The notes beneath the pieces were generated by a model that saw only the letters and a program-made list of their open reading frames with translations, made no database searches and was not told where the DNA came from. A program made the position numbers and the translations under genes. From CAMYMQ01 sp963730305 (GTDB lineage Bacteria; Pseudomonadota; Alphaproteobacteria; Bin65): DNA of 64,000 nt. The stretch is taken from NCBI GenBank assembly GCA_963730305.1, contig CAVSRB010000003.1, forward strand, positions 930,001 to 994,000, written 5' to 3'. Of this stretch, positions 17,919 through 26,342 are shown piece after piece; position 1 is the first letter of the stretch; each line of letters opens with the position of its first letter.

Positions 17919-18537
17919 ATGAAGCTCCACTGGGCGTCGACCTCGCCCTACGTCCGCAAGGTCATGGTGGCGGCGCACGAGCTCGGCGTCGCCGACCGGT
18001 TCGAGCTGGTCGCGACGACGCCCCAGACGGTGATCGACGACGTGTAGCGCCGACAACCCGCTCGGCATGATCCCGGCGCTGGTCACCGACGACGGCGAGG
18101 CGCTCTACGATTCGTTCGTCATCATCGCCTGGCTGAACGACCGCTTCGGCGGCGACCTGATCCCGGCATGGGGCCCCGACGCCTGGCAGGCCTATCGTCG
18201 CCACGCCCTTGCTCACGGCCTGATCGACACGACCAACGCGCTGGCCCACGAGCGGCGGCGGCCGCCCGAGCTGCAGTGGCCGGACCAGGACGCCAAGCTG
18301 AGACGGCGGATCGGCCTCGCCATCGACGGGCTGGACCGCGAGGCCGGCGCGCTCGGCGGACCGTTCACCCTCGCCCCGATCACCGCGGCGGTGGCGCTGG
18401 GCTATGTCGACCGCCACCTGTCCGACGACGACTGGCCCGACGGCGACTGGCGGCCGGGCCGGCCGGCGCTGGCGGAATGGTACGCCGAGGTCTCGCAACG
18501 GCCGTCGATGGCCGCGACCGCGCCGCCCAAACTTTAG
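17919..18537 (+). CDS. Glutathione S-transferase family protein (tandem copy 2, one frameshift)
   Basis: Paralogue of the preceding gene: the N-terminus MKLHWASTSPYVRKVMVAAHELG and the block PALVTDDGEALYDSFVIIAWL align over the whole length. A single inserted T near 18045 (GACGACGTG-T-AGCGCC) creates a premature TAG. Without it the frame continues to 18537, giving about 205 residues. The pair probably arose by tandem duplication and subsequently diverged. Confidence 0.82.
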
Positions 18538-18544
18538 CGTCGCT

Positions 18545-19273
18545 CTAGGGTTTGAGTTCCGGGAAGACCGCCGCCCGCATCCGCGCCGTGTAGGCGACGA
18601 TCGCCGGGTAGCCGCGGCCGATCTCGCGCAGCCGGGTCGGCAGGTCGACGTCGACGACGTTGGTCAGCACGCCGTAGGCCGACGCGTCGACCCGTCCGGG
18701 CTCGGCGCCGGCGAGAAAGCCCGTCTCGGGCAGCAGCGCGGCGACCGCGTCGAGGTCGCGCACCGCCCGGCCATAGATCACCTCGGCGCTGTGGCGGCCG
18801 ATGCCCTGCTGCCAGAGTTGGCGGCGCACCGCGCGCCGGGCCAGCAGCGGAACCAGGTCCCGGACCACCGGCGGCAAGCCCGCGAAGAAGGCCCGCCTCA
18901 CCCCCTCGAAGCCGTCGTCGATCCAGCGGCTGTAGACGAGGACGAAGTAGAGATGCTCCTCGAGCAGGCGCTGGAGCGCATGGCCGGCCGGGTCGACCTG
19001 TCGCAGCCGCTCGGGCAACGCGGGATGGCGGGCGGCGAGCAGGTCGATGATCAGGTCGGAATCGCCGACCACCTGCCCGCCGAGCCGGACGAACGGCACC
19101 TTGCCCTTGGGCCCCTTGCGCGGGTTGAACACCGGCTTGACGACGTAGGGCAGTCCCGCCAGCCGCAGCCACGTCTCCAGCTTGGTGCAGAACGGGCTGG
19201 CGTTGGGCACGCCGAGCATGGCCGGCGGCTGGCACAGGACGATGGTTTCGCGCGCGGCATCGGCTTCGGTCAT
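18545..19273 (-). CDS. GST-like protein of the metaxin/FAX type
   Basis: A 242-residue protein with a thioredoxin-fold N-domain (SPFCTKLETWLRLAGLPY, a CxxC-like position reduced to one Cys; GPKGKVPFVRLGGQVVGDSDLIIDLL). Its helical C-domain contains GRVDASAYGVL, the metaxin/failed-axon-connection subgroup signature. The function in bacteria is not defined. It overlaps the stop of the upstream EamA gene by four bases (19270-19273), so the two are coupled, and it converges with the GST pair. Confidence 0.85.
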   Translation of the reverse strand: MTEADAARETIVLCQPPAMLGVPNASPFCTKLETWLRLAGLPYVVKPVFNPRKGPKGKVPFVRLGGQVVGDSDLIIDLLAARHPALPERLRQVDPAGHALQRLLEEHLYFVLVYSRWIDDGFEGVRRAFFAGLPPVVRDLVPLLARRAVRRQLWQQGIGRHSAEVIYGRAVRDLDAVAALLPETGFLAGAEPGRVDASAYGVLTNVVDVDLPTRLREIGRGYPAIVAYTARMRAAVFPELKP

Positions 19274-20181
19274 CGCGTTCGTCCCTTTGATCGGATCAGG
19301 TCCTGCGCCGCGAGCAGCGCGCCCCCGGTGATCAGCACCGCGGCCAGCGCGAGGATGCCGGTCGCCGCGGCCCGGCCGAAGACCACGAGCAGCACGGTCG
19401 AGATCAGCGGCGCGGCGTAGGAGAAGGCGCCCAGGGCGCGGATGTCGCCATGCTTGACGCCATGGTCCCAGGTGAAGAAGGCCAGCCCGACCGGACCGAG
19501 GCCGAGCAGCACGACGGCGATCCATTCGCCCGGCGCCGCCGGCCAGGCGGCCGGCTCCAGCAGGAAATGGCACAGGAAGCCGAGCAGCGCGGTGACCGCG
19601 CAGAAGCCGCCGACCGCGTCGGACGGCACGCCGGCGAAGCGCCGGCTGAGCACCGAATAGCCCGACCAGGTCAGCGCGCAGACCAGCGCCGCGCCATAGC
19701 CGAGGGCGAATTCCGGCCGGATCGAGAGGGCGCCGCCGCGCGTGACCAGCAGGGCCGCGCCGGCGAAGCCCATCAACGCGCCCGCCGCGTGGAACCAGCG
19801 CAATCGCTCGCCCGGCAGCAGCGACGAGAACAGCACGATCAGCAGGGGCCACAGGTAGGCGATCAGCCCGGCATCGGCCGGCGGCGCGTTCTTGAGCGCG
19901 GTGTAGTAGAAGAAGTGGTAACCGAACAGGCCGCCGACGCCGAGCAGCCAGACCCGGCCCGGCAGCCGCACCAGCGGCCCGATCGCCCGCCCCTGCACCG
20001 CCCATTTGGTCGCGAACAGCACGGTCGCCACCGAGAAGCTCAAGCCCACCAGCAGGAACGGCGGCACCCGGCCGGTCCAGGTGGTGAACAGCGCCAGGGT
20101 CGCCCACATCAGCACCGCGGTGCCGCCGATCAACGTGGCGGACAGGCGGTCGTCGGCGGGCGTTTGGGCGGACGGTGGCAT
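19270..20181 (-). CDS. EamA/DMT-family exporter (YddG-like)
   Basis: A 303-residue permease with ten membrane helices in two EamA repeats. The second repeat has GYGAALVCALTWSGYSVLSRRF. The general pattern (YYTALKNAPPADAGLIAYLWPLLIVLFS) resembles the aromatic amino acid exporter YddG. The start is the ATG read from 20181. An in-frame open stretch continues upstream to 20361 but has no family similarity. Confidence 0.83.
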   Translation of the reverse strand: MPPSAQTPADDRLSATLIGGTAVLMWATLALFTTWTGRVPPFLLVGLSFSVATVLFATKWAVQGRAIGPLVRLPGRVWLLGVGGLFGYHFFYYTALKNAPPADAGLIAYLWPLLIVLFSSLLPGERLRWFHAAGALMGFAGAALLVTRGGALSIRPEFALGYGAALVCALTWSGYSVLSRRFAGVPSDAVGGFCAVTALLGFLCHFLLEPAAWPAAPGEWIAVVLLGLGPVGLAFFTWDHGVKHGDIRALGAFSYAAPLISTVLLVVFGRAAATGILALAAVLITGGALLAAQDLIRSKGRTR

Positions 20182-20420
20182 CGGCACGGTGATCGGGGCG
20201 GCGGGGTCGCGCCCGTGTGGATAGACAAGTCGGCCGCGCTTGTCACCGGCCCCGGCGGCGGCGATGCGCGGCGGCCAGCCATGCGCCGGGCCGGACCCAC
20301 CGTCGAGGGCGGCGAATGGCGCGATAGGGATTAGCGGTTGAACCGCCTGCGCGGCGAGCACACGATCCGGCGCAACCAGGCACGCCGGGCAACGCGCAGC
20401 AGCACGAGGAGACGCCGCAG

Positions 20421-21852
20421 ATGACTTCGCCCTATTCCCGATCGGTCGACCAGGACTTCACCCGCCTGTGCGCCCTGCTCACCGGGGCCGGCGCGGCCGC
20501 CGACGCCGTCGCGGCGATCCAGTCGACCAACGTCCAGCCGACCGGCGATCTCGACCGCGACCGCGAGGCCCATGCCACGCACTGGGCCGCCGTCGATGCC
20601 TTGCGCCGCACCCTGGGCGGCCCGTTCCAGCGCGACGCGGCGACCGCGGCGGCGATCCTGGCGCTGCGCGACCATGCCTGCCAGTCCCGGTCCCGCTTCC
20701 TCGACCATCACGCCGGCCGCGTCTACGACGCGATCACCGACGACCGCGCCCGCCTGATGCGGATCGACGCGCTGATCGACGCGGCGGGCGCGCTGGTGCC
20801 CGGCCTGGTCCCGTCCGACGACGACCTGGCCTTCGAGGCCGGCCGCCGCCAGGGCGAGAAGTGCGGCTTCGAGATGCACCACGGGCATCCTGCTCAGCCA
20901 CTGGTTCCGCGACCGGGCGATCGGCCGGCACGCCAGCCACGCCATGCTGCTGCCCCGCGACGAGTTGCTCGACCACTACGCCCGCTACGACGCCGACGGC
21001 CGCCTCGACCTGGGCAAGGCGACGATCGAGCGCCGGGGCGCGGCGGCGATCGTGACCGCGCGCTACCCGGAAACGCTCAACGCCGAGGACGACAGCACGG
21101 TGGCGCCGCTGGAGATCGCCGCCGACCTCGCCCTGCTCGACCCCAAGACCGAGATCTGCGTGCTGCGCGGCGGCCCGGTCGACCACCCGAAATATCCGGG
21201 CCGGCGGCTCTACAGCGCGGGGATCAACCTCACCAAGCTCTATTGGGGCGAGGTCTCCTACCTGTTCTACGTGCTCCGCGACCTGGGCTTCACCAACAAG
21301 ATGTTCCGCGGCCTCGCCCGGCCCGACCGCGACCCGTCCGAGGTCGCCGGCGGCACGCGGGAGAAGATGTGGATCTCGGCGCTGGAAGGCTTCGCGATCG
21401 GCGGCGGCTGCCAGCTCCTGCTGGTCAGCGACTATGTGATCGCCGAGGCCGGCGCCTACATGACCCTGCCCGCGCGCAAGGAGGGCATCATCCCCGGCGC
21501 GGCCAACATGCGCCTGCCCCGCTTCGTCGGCGACCGTATCGCCCGGCAGGCGATCATGTACGGCCGGCGGCTCGACGCGGACACGCCCGAGGGCCGGCTG
21601 ATCTGCGACGAGATCGCCCCGGCGGGCGGCATGGACGCGGCGCTGGACACGGTCGTGCGCGGCCTGACCTCGTCGGGCGTGGTCAGCTCCGAAGGCAACC
21701 GGCGCACCATGCGCGCGGTCCACGAGCCGCTCGACATGATGATCGACTACTACGCCGCCTATTTCCGGGAGCAGGCCTACTGCCACTTCAGCCCGGCCCT
21801 GTCGGCCAACCTGGAGCAGCACTGGAACGCCCACAACCGGAGCGTGGCCTGA
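20421..21852 (+). CDS. DpgC-family crotonase (cofactor-independent acyl-CoA dioxygenase type), one frameshift
   Basis: About 476 residues after removing one inserted G near 20884. The C-terminal half is a crotonase fold matching DpgC, the (3,5-dihydroxyphenyl)acetyl-CoA 1,2-dioxygenase of glycopeptide antibiotic synthesis. It shows VDHPKYPGRRLYSAGINLTKL, then FAIGGGCQLLLVSDYVIAEA with the Gln after GGG that DpgC uses, then ARKEGIIPGAANMRLPRFVGDRIARQAI. The helical N-domain of ~200 residues is also a DpgC trait that ordinary enoyl-CoA hydratases lack. DpgC oxidises its substrate with O2 using no metal or flavin. No glycopeptide genes are nearby, so the substrate here is unknown; an arylacetyl-CoA is the natural guess. 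It is divergent from the EamA gene. Confidence 0.8.
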
Positions 21853-21891
21853 CGCGAGGACCGGCGCCGCCAACCGCGGCTGGCTCCCCAC

Positions 21892-21964
21892 CCGTCATTC
21901 CCGCGCAGGCGGGAATCCAGGCACCTGCACCGAGACTGGATGCCCGCCTGCGCGGGCATGACGG
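21892..21964. repeat. REP-like dispersed palindromic repeat, copy 2
   Basis: Same architecture as the element at 6197-6285. The left arm is 21892-21921 (CCGTCATTCCCGCG...CCAGG) and the right arm 21936-21964 (CTGGATGCCCGCC...GACGG), but the central spacer is only 14 bases. It lies between convergent genes. Confidence 0.8.
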
Positions 21965-22018
21965 CAAAGGAGGGAGTGTCGCTTTCTACTGGTCCTGAAG
22001 AGCGGGCCGAAAGGGCGC

Positions 22019-22459
22019 TCAGCGCACTCCACCCGCGCGCCGGTCCGCCGACAGGGCGATGATCCGCCGCGTCTCCGCCCACAGGTCGTAGCGGTCGAGG
22101 GCGCCGGGGTCGGCCCAGGTCACGTCCCGGGCGTCGTCGCCGGCGACCGGCTCGCCGGCGGTCCAGTCGGCCTCGAAGTCGACCAGGGCGTATTGCAGGA
22201 TGATCCGGCCGTCGTCGTCGCGGCGGATGGTGTCGACCACGTCGAGCAGCGGGCCCAGCCTGATCTCGATGCCGGTCTCCTCGGCGACCTCGCGGACGGC
22301 GGTCTCGCGCGTGGTCTCGCCCAACTCCTGGCGGCCGCCGGGCAGGCTCCAGCGGCCGTCCATCGGCGGCTTGCCGCGGCGGATCAGCAGCACGCGGCCG
22401 TCCTTCCAGACGACCACGCCGACGCCGACCATCGGATAGGCGGGATACTCGCGGTCCAT
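22019..22459 (-). CDS. Nudix hydrolase
   Basis: A 146-residue Nudix protein. The Nudix box (GX5EX7REVXEEXG) is GGRQELGETTRETAVREVAEETGI at about residues 42-65, complete in the metal-binding Glu residues. It opens with VGVGVVVWKDGRVLLIRRGKPP and ends with an Arg-rich stretch, typical of small ADP-ribose/NTP pyrophosphohydrolases; the exact substrate cannot be told. The start is the ATG read from 22459. Confidence 0.88.
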   Translation of the reverse strand: MDREYPAYPMVGVGVVVWKDGRVLLIRRGKPPMDGRWSLPGGRQELGETTRETAVREVAEETGIEIRLGPLLDVVDTIRRDDDGRIILQYALVDFEADWTAGEPVAGDDARDVTWADPGALDRYDLWAETRRIIALSADRRAGGVR

Positions 22460-22531
22460 GGAGGCTCCGGAACAGGGGAAGGGCGCGCCCAGCCTACACC
22501 GGGCCGCGCCCAAACCCCTACTCCCGGAACC

Positions 22532-23255
22532 CTAGTACATGTGCTGGCCGCCGTTGATCGACATGGTCGAGCCGGTCATGAAGCCGGCGTCGTCCGCGAC
22601 CAGGTAGAGCACGCCGCGGGCGATGTCCTCGGCGTGGCCGAGCCGGCCGACCGGGATGCGCGCGACGATCTTCTCGAGCACGTTCGGCGGCACCGCACGG
22701 ACCATGTCGGTGTCGACGTAGCCCGGCGCGATCGCGTTGACCGTGATGCCGTGGCTCGCGCCCTCCTGGGCCAGCGCCTTGGTGAAGCCGTGGATGCCCG
22801 ACTTGGCCGCGGCGTAGTTGACCTGGCCGTACTGGCCGGCCTGGCCGTTGATCGAGCCGATGTTGACGATGCGGCCGAACTTGCGCGAGCGCATGCCGTC
22901 GATCACCGCCCGGCAGGTATTGAAGCACGAGGTCAGGTTGGTGCGGATCACCGCGTCCCAGTCGTCGTAGGACATGCGGTGCAGGGTGCCGTCGCGGGTG
23001 ATGCCCGCGTTGTTGACCAGCACCTCGATCGGGCCGAGGTCGGCCTCGATCTTGCGGACCCCCGCCTCGACCTCGGCGAAATTGCCGACGTCGAACTTGT
23101 AGGCCGCGAATGCCGGTCTCCTCGCTGAACGTCTTGGCGGCCTCGTCGTTGCCGCCGTAGTTCGCCGCCACCGTGTAGCCCGCATCCTTGAGGGCGACCG
23201 AAATCGCCTTGCCGATACCGCGCGTGCCGCCGGTGACCAAAGCGACGCGTGCCAT
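22532..23255 (-). CDS. phaB: Acetoacetyl-CoA reductase (one frameshift)
   Basis: NADPH-dependent SDR that reduces acetoacetyl-CoA to (R)-3-hydroxybutyryl-CoA for PHA synthesis. The cofactor motif TGGTRGIG is at residues 8-15. NNAGITRDG comes mid-chain, and the catalytic Ser/Tyr/Lys lie in IGSINGQAGQYGQVNYAAAKSG. The C-terminus MTGSTMSINGGQHMY is characteristic of PhaB. A one-base insertion near 23107 breaks the frame; repaired length is about 240 residues. The start at 23255 is favoured over 23261 because an AGGGAGG ribosome binding site is correctly spaced only for the former. Two PhaR-type boxes lie upstream. Confidence 0.93.
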
Positions 23256-23326
23256 GGTCATCCTCCCTGATGAAAACACGTTCGCCGCCGCCACCATGGC
23301 GGCAGCGGCGTCACGTTAACCAATTT

Positions 23327-23360
23327 TTGTGCGCTGCACAATATCTTTTGCACCGCACAA
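23327..23360. promoter_or_regulatory. Two PhaR-type boxes upstream of phaB
   Basis: Box 1 at 23327-23338 reads TGCAGCGCACAA on the minus strand. Box 2 at 23349-23360 reads TGCACCGCACAA on the plus strand. Both fit the TGCRNYGCASMA motif that I recall for alphaproteobacterial PhaR. They are inverted with centres 22 bp apart, about two helical turns, and lie 72-105 bp upstream of the phaB start in the 173-bp phaA-phaB gap. Confidence 0.7.
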
Positions 23361-23428
23361 TACGTGTATTTCCGATTATGTCGCCCGAGCCGGCGGAAAA
23401 CAACCGCCGGTGGCCGAATAGGGCGGGA

Positions 23429-24601
23429 TCAGCGCTCCACGCACATGGCGATGCCCATGCCGCCGCCGATGCACAGGGTGGCGAGGCCCTTCTTGGCGTC
23501 GCGCTTGGCCATCTCGTGCAGCAGCGTGGTCAGCACCCGCGCGCCCGAGGCGCCGATCGGGTGGCCGAGCGCGATCGCGCCGCCGTTGACGTTGACCTTG
23601 TCCGGGTCGAAGCCGAGGTCCTTGGCGACCGCGCAGGACTGGGCGGCGAAGGCCTCGTTGGCCTCGATCAGGTCGAGGTCGGCGACGGTCCAGCCGGCCT
23701 TCTCGAGCGCCTTGCGGCTGGCCGGGATCGGGCCCGAGCCCATCATCGCCGGATCGACGCCGGCGGTCGCCCACGACGCGATGCGCGCCATCGGGGTGAT
23801 GCCGCGCTTGGCCGCCTCGTCGGCCGTCATCAGCACCAGCGCGGCGGCGCCGTCGTTGATGCCCGAGGCGTTGCCCGCGGTCACCGTGCCGTCCTTCTGG
23901 AACGACGGGCGCAGCCGCGCCAGCGTCTCGATGTCGGTGCCGTGGCGGGGATACTCGTCGGTGTCGACGACGGTCTCGCCCTTGCGGCCCTTGATCGTCA
24001 CCGGGGCGATCTCGTCGGCGAAGCGGCCGGCCTTCTGCGCCGCCTCGGCCTTGTGCTGGGAGGCGAGCGCGAATTCGTCCTGCTGCTCGCGGGTGATCTG
24101 CCACTTCTCGGCGACGTTCTCCGCGGTCACGCCCATGTGGTAGCCGTTGAAGGCGTCCCACAGGCCGTCCTTGATCATGGTGTCGACCATGTGGACGTCG
24201 CCCATCTTGGTGCCGTTGCGCATGTGCACGCCGTGGGGCGACAGGCTCATGCTCTCCTGGCCGCCGGCGACGACGATGCTGCTGTCGCCGACCTGGATCG
24301 CCTGCGAGGCGAGCGCGACGGTGCGCAGGCCCGAGCCGCACACCTGGTTGACGACGTAGGCGGTCTTTTCCTGGGGAACGCCGGCCGCCATCGCCGCCTG
24401 GCGGGCCGGGTTCTGGCCCGTCGTGGCGGTCAGCACCTGGCCGAGAATGACCTCGTCGACCTCGCCGGCCTCGACCCCGGCGCGCTCCAGCGCCGCGCGG
24501 ATGGCGACCTCGCCGAGGCTCGACGCGGCGACGGAGCCGAGCGATCCGTTGAACGCGCCGATCGGGGTGCGGGCGGCGCTGGCGATGACGACGTCGGACA
24601 T
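23429..24601 (-). CDS. phaA: Acetyl-CoA acetyltransferase (beta-ketothiolase)
   Basis: A 390-residue biosynthetic thiolase that condenses two acetyl-CoA to acetoacetyl-CoA. The acyl-enzyme Cys is in NQVCGSGLRTV near residue 88. The later catalytic His is in GGAIALGHPIGASGAR, and the C-terminal Cys in TLCIGGGMGIAM. Length and termini match PhaA. Together with phaB and phaC it supplies and polymerises PHB monomers. A perfect PhaR box is located 83 bp upstream (24684-24695). Confidence 0.95.
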   Translation of the reverse strand: MSDVVIASAARTPIGAFNGSLGSVAASSLGEVAIRAALERAGVEAGEVDEVILGQVLTATTGQNPARQAAMAAGVPQEKTAYVVNQVCGSGLRTVALASQAIQVGDSSIVVAGGQESMSLSPHGVHMRNGTKMGDVHMVDTMIKDGLWDAFNGYHMGVTAENVAEKWQITREQQDEFALASQHKAEAAQKAGRFADEIAPVTIKGRKGETVVDTDEYPRHGTDIETLARLRPSFQKDGTVTAGNASGINDGAAALVLMTADEAAKRGITPMARIASWATAGVDPAMMGSGPIPASRKALEKAGWTVADLDLIEANEAFAAQSCAVAKDLGFDPDKVNVNGGAIALGHPIGASGARVLTTLLHEMAKRDAKKGLATLCIGGGMGIAMCVER

Positions 24602-24683
24602 GGGGAATCTCCGTGGTTTTTGCCCTGCGGGGGACGCTTCAAGCCGCCGGCCGTGCCGGTGACGTTTGCATCAAGATATATGT

Positions 24684-24695
24684 TGCAGCGCACAA
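24684..24695 (+). promoter_or_regulatory. PhaR-type box upstream of phaA
   Basis: TGCAGCGCACAA, identical to the first phaB box, embedded in an AT-rich stretch (ATATATGTTGC...) 83-94 bases ahead of the phaA start and between phaC and phaA. A match to the same 12-base motif at a second PHA gene supports a shared regulator. Confidence 0.65.
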
Positions 24696-24738
24696 ACGGC
24701 AAGCGCGCGAATCGGGGCGCACGCACCAGGCTCGGCAG

Positions 24739-25902
24739 TCAGAGCGACCGCGCCCAGTCGGCCAGGGGCCGCCAGACCTCGCGCTCGGCCCGGCCGCCGA
24801 CGATCATGCCGATATGGCCGGTGCGCGCCAGGCGCAGCTCGGCGTTGGGCAACGCCCGGCCCAGCGCCAGCGCCGAGGCCGGCGGCACGATCCGGTCGGC
24901 GTCGGGCACCACGACCAGCGCCGGACCGTCGAAGGCGTCGGGGCGGATCGGGCGGCCGCCGACCGTCCAGGCTCCCGTGCCGGGCAGGTTCTCGCCGTAC
25001 CAGCCGAGGATGGTCTCGCGCGCGACCGGGCCGGCCAGCGGGACGCCGTCGTTGAGCCAGTCCTCGAGCGCGACGAAGCGGCGCGCCGCCACCGAATCCG
25101 GGTCGAGGTCGGCGAATTCGACGAACTTGCGGCTGGCCAGGAACGGGTCGAGCGCCGCGAACAGGGTCTGGATGACGTCGACCGGCATGCCGGACTGCTG
25201 GAACATCGGCAGCGAGGGCGCGACCACGGCCGACGTGGCCTTGGCCCGCTCCGCCTGTTCGGCGTGGAAGTCCCACGGCGTCGCCAGCAGCGCCAGCCCG
25301 GAAACGGCATCCTTCCGGCCGAGCGCCGCGGCCAGGGCGAGCAGCCCGCCCATGCAGTAGCCGACCACGGCGACGGGGCCGCCGGTGGCCTCCGCCGCCC
25401 GGTCGATCGCGGTTTCCAAGCGGGCGACGTATTCGGCCAGCCCGAAGTCGCGCTCGGCCGTACCGGGCGCGCCCCAGTCGATCAGGTAGGGCCGCACGCC
25501 CGAGCGGGCGAGGAAGCGCGCCAGGCTGCAGTCCGGCGCCAGGTCGAGGATGTAGCCGCGGTTGATCAGCGACGGCGCCAGCAGCACGGCGGGGCCACCC
25601 TCGCCGGTGCCCCTCCGGGCCGTACCATATTCGAGCAGCCGGGTGGCGCCGTCCGACCAGGCGACCGGGGCGGTCTCGGCCTCGCGCCGATAGGGATGTT
25701 GGTGATAGGCGCGCACGCCGCGCAGGAACGCGTCCATGCGGGTGCGCGCGCTGCGCACCACCGCCGCCTGCAACGCCGCCGGGTCCGCCGCGCCGATCGC
25801 GGCGTCGAGCTCAGGATCGACGCTTAGGCCCGCGAGCTTCCAGAGCGGCGACGCGCTCCTCAAGGCTGGCAAGGCGGCGCAGGAGCTCATCAAGCCGGTC
25901 AT
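24739..25902 (-). CDS. phaC: PHA synthase-like alpha/beta hydrolase
   Basis: About 387 residues. The lipase-like box is GYCMGG (VVGYCMGGLLALAAA), with Cys in place of Ser as in PHA synthases. It is preceded by YLIDWGAPG and followed by ALVVVPDADRIVPP (catalytic Asp) and TGHIGMIVGG (catalytic His). The short length, compared with about 590 for class I PhaC, resembles class III PhaC, which needs a PhaE partner. The upstream overlapping gene could be that partner. The N-terminus is uncertain: the ATG at 25902 overlaps the upstream gene by 92 bases, and 25890 or an internal TTG are alternatives. Confidence 0.85.
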   Translation of the reverse strand: MTGLMSSCAALPALRSASPLWKLAGLSVDPELDAAIGAADPAALQAAVVRSARTRMDAFLRGVRAYHQHPYRREAETAPVAWSDGATRLLEYGTARRGTGEGGPAVLLAPSLINRGYILDLAPDCSLARFLARSGVRPYLIDWGAPGTAERDFGLAEYVARLETAIDRAAEATGGPVAVVGYCMGGLLALAAALGRKDAVSGLALLATPWDFHAEQAERAKATSAVVAPSLPMFQQSGMPVDVIQTLFAALDPFLASRKFVEFADLDPDSVAARRFVALEDWLNDGVPLAGPVARETILGWYGENLPGTGAWTVGGRPIRPDAFDGPALVVVPDADRIVPPASALALGRALPNAELRLARTGHIGMIVGGRAEREVWRPLADWARSL

Positions 25903-26185
25903 GGTCAGCCACAGGTGCAGCGCCAGCGGTCGCGGCCCCACCCGCGGCGGCCCCTGCTCCGCCTGGTCCGTCCCGCGCGCCCTGTTCCCGGTCTGGTTTC
26001 GACTGCTCATGCTGGTCCGTCGATGGGGTCGCAAATCCTGCCGCTGCGCCGGCGGGTCCGAGCGCGCCGAACAGCTTCGACACGAGATCGGCCAGCGCCG
26101 GGTTGGCGGCCATCGAGGCCGCCTGCTCCTGCCAGAAATCGAGATAGCGGCTGGCCAGCGCGTCGAGATCGGGGGGATCCGCCAT
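25811..26185 (-). CDS. Small PhaE-like putative PHA synthase accessory subunit
   Basis: 124 residues beginning MADPPDLDALASRYLDFWQEQ, an amphipathic start as in PHA-granule and synthase-subunit proteins. A Gly/Ala/Gln-rich low-complexity middle follows. The C-terminal coiled coil LDELLRRLASLEERVAALEAR ends in basic residues. Such short proteins before a short PhaC are seen in alphaproteobacteria and could play the PhaE role, but the sequence is too simple to prove it. It is divergent from phaR and overlaps phaC. The start is the ATG read from 26185. Confidence 0.65.
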   Translation of the reverse strand: MADPPDLDALASRYLDFWQEQAASMAANPALADLVSKLFGALGPAGAAAGFATPSTDQHEQSKPDREQGARDGPGGAGAAAGGAATAGAAPVADHDRLDELLRRLASLEERVAALEARGPKRRS

Positions 26186-26229
26186 GGCCCGACCATACCG
26201 CAGGAAGACGACAACTGCCACCGGCGCAT

Positions 26230-26292
26230 TGCGGTGCAGCGAAAACGGCCGGCTTTGTGCGCAAGAGCAAAAACTTATTGCGCAGCGCAAAA
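26230..26292. promoter_or_regulatory. Candidate PhaR sites in the phaR/phaE-like divergent promoter
   Basis: The 157-bp gap between the two genes contains TGCGGTGCA at 26230-26238, a perfect TGCRNYGCA core. It also contains CGCAGCGCAAAA at 26281-26292, which matches 10 of 12 positions of the boxes upstream of phaA and phaB. These would allow PhaR autoregulation and control of the synthase genes. They are weaker matches than the other three. Confidence 0.45.
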
Positions 26293-26342
26293 AAATCCGA
26301 TCAATTCATGTGCTTACACTGCGGCGACTGGGAGAACGCGTT

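Noticed and set aside
26184..26342. N-terminal extension of PhaR from an ATG at 26184
   Set aside because: The extra 53 residues (basic, Cys-containing) have no counterpart in PhaR, cross the divergent promoter with the candidate PhaR sites, and the TTG at 26343 has a good ribosome binding site and gives the family N-terminus.
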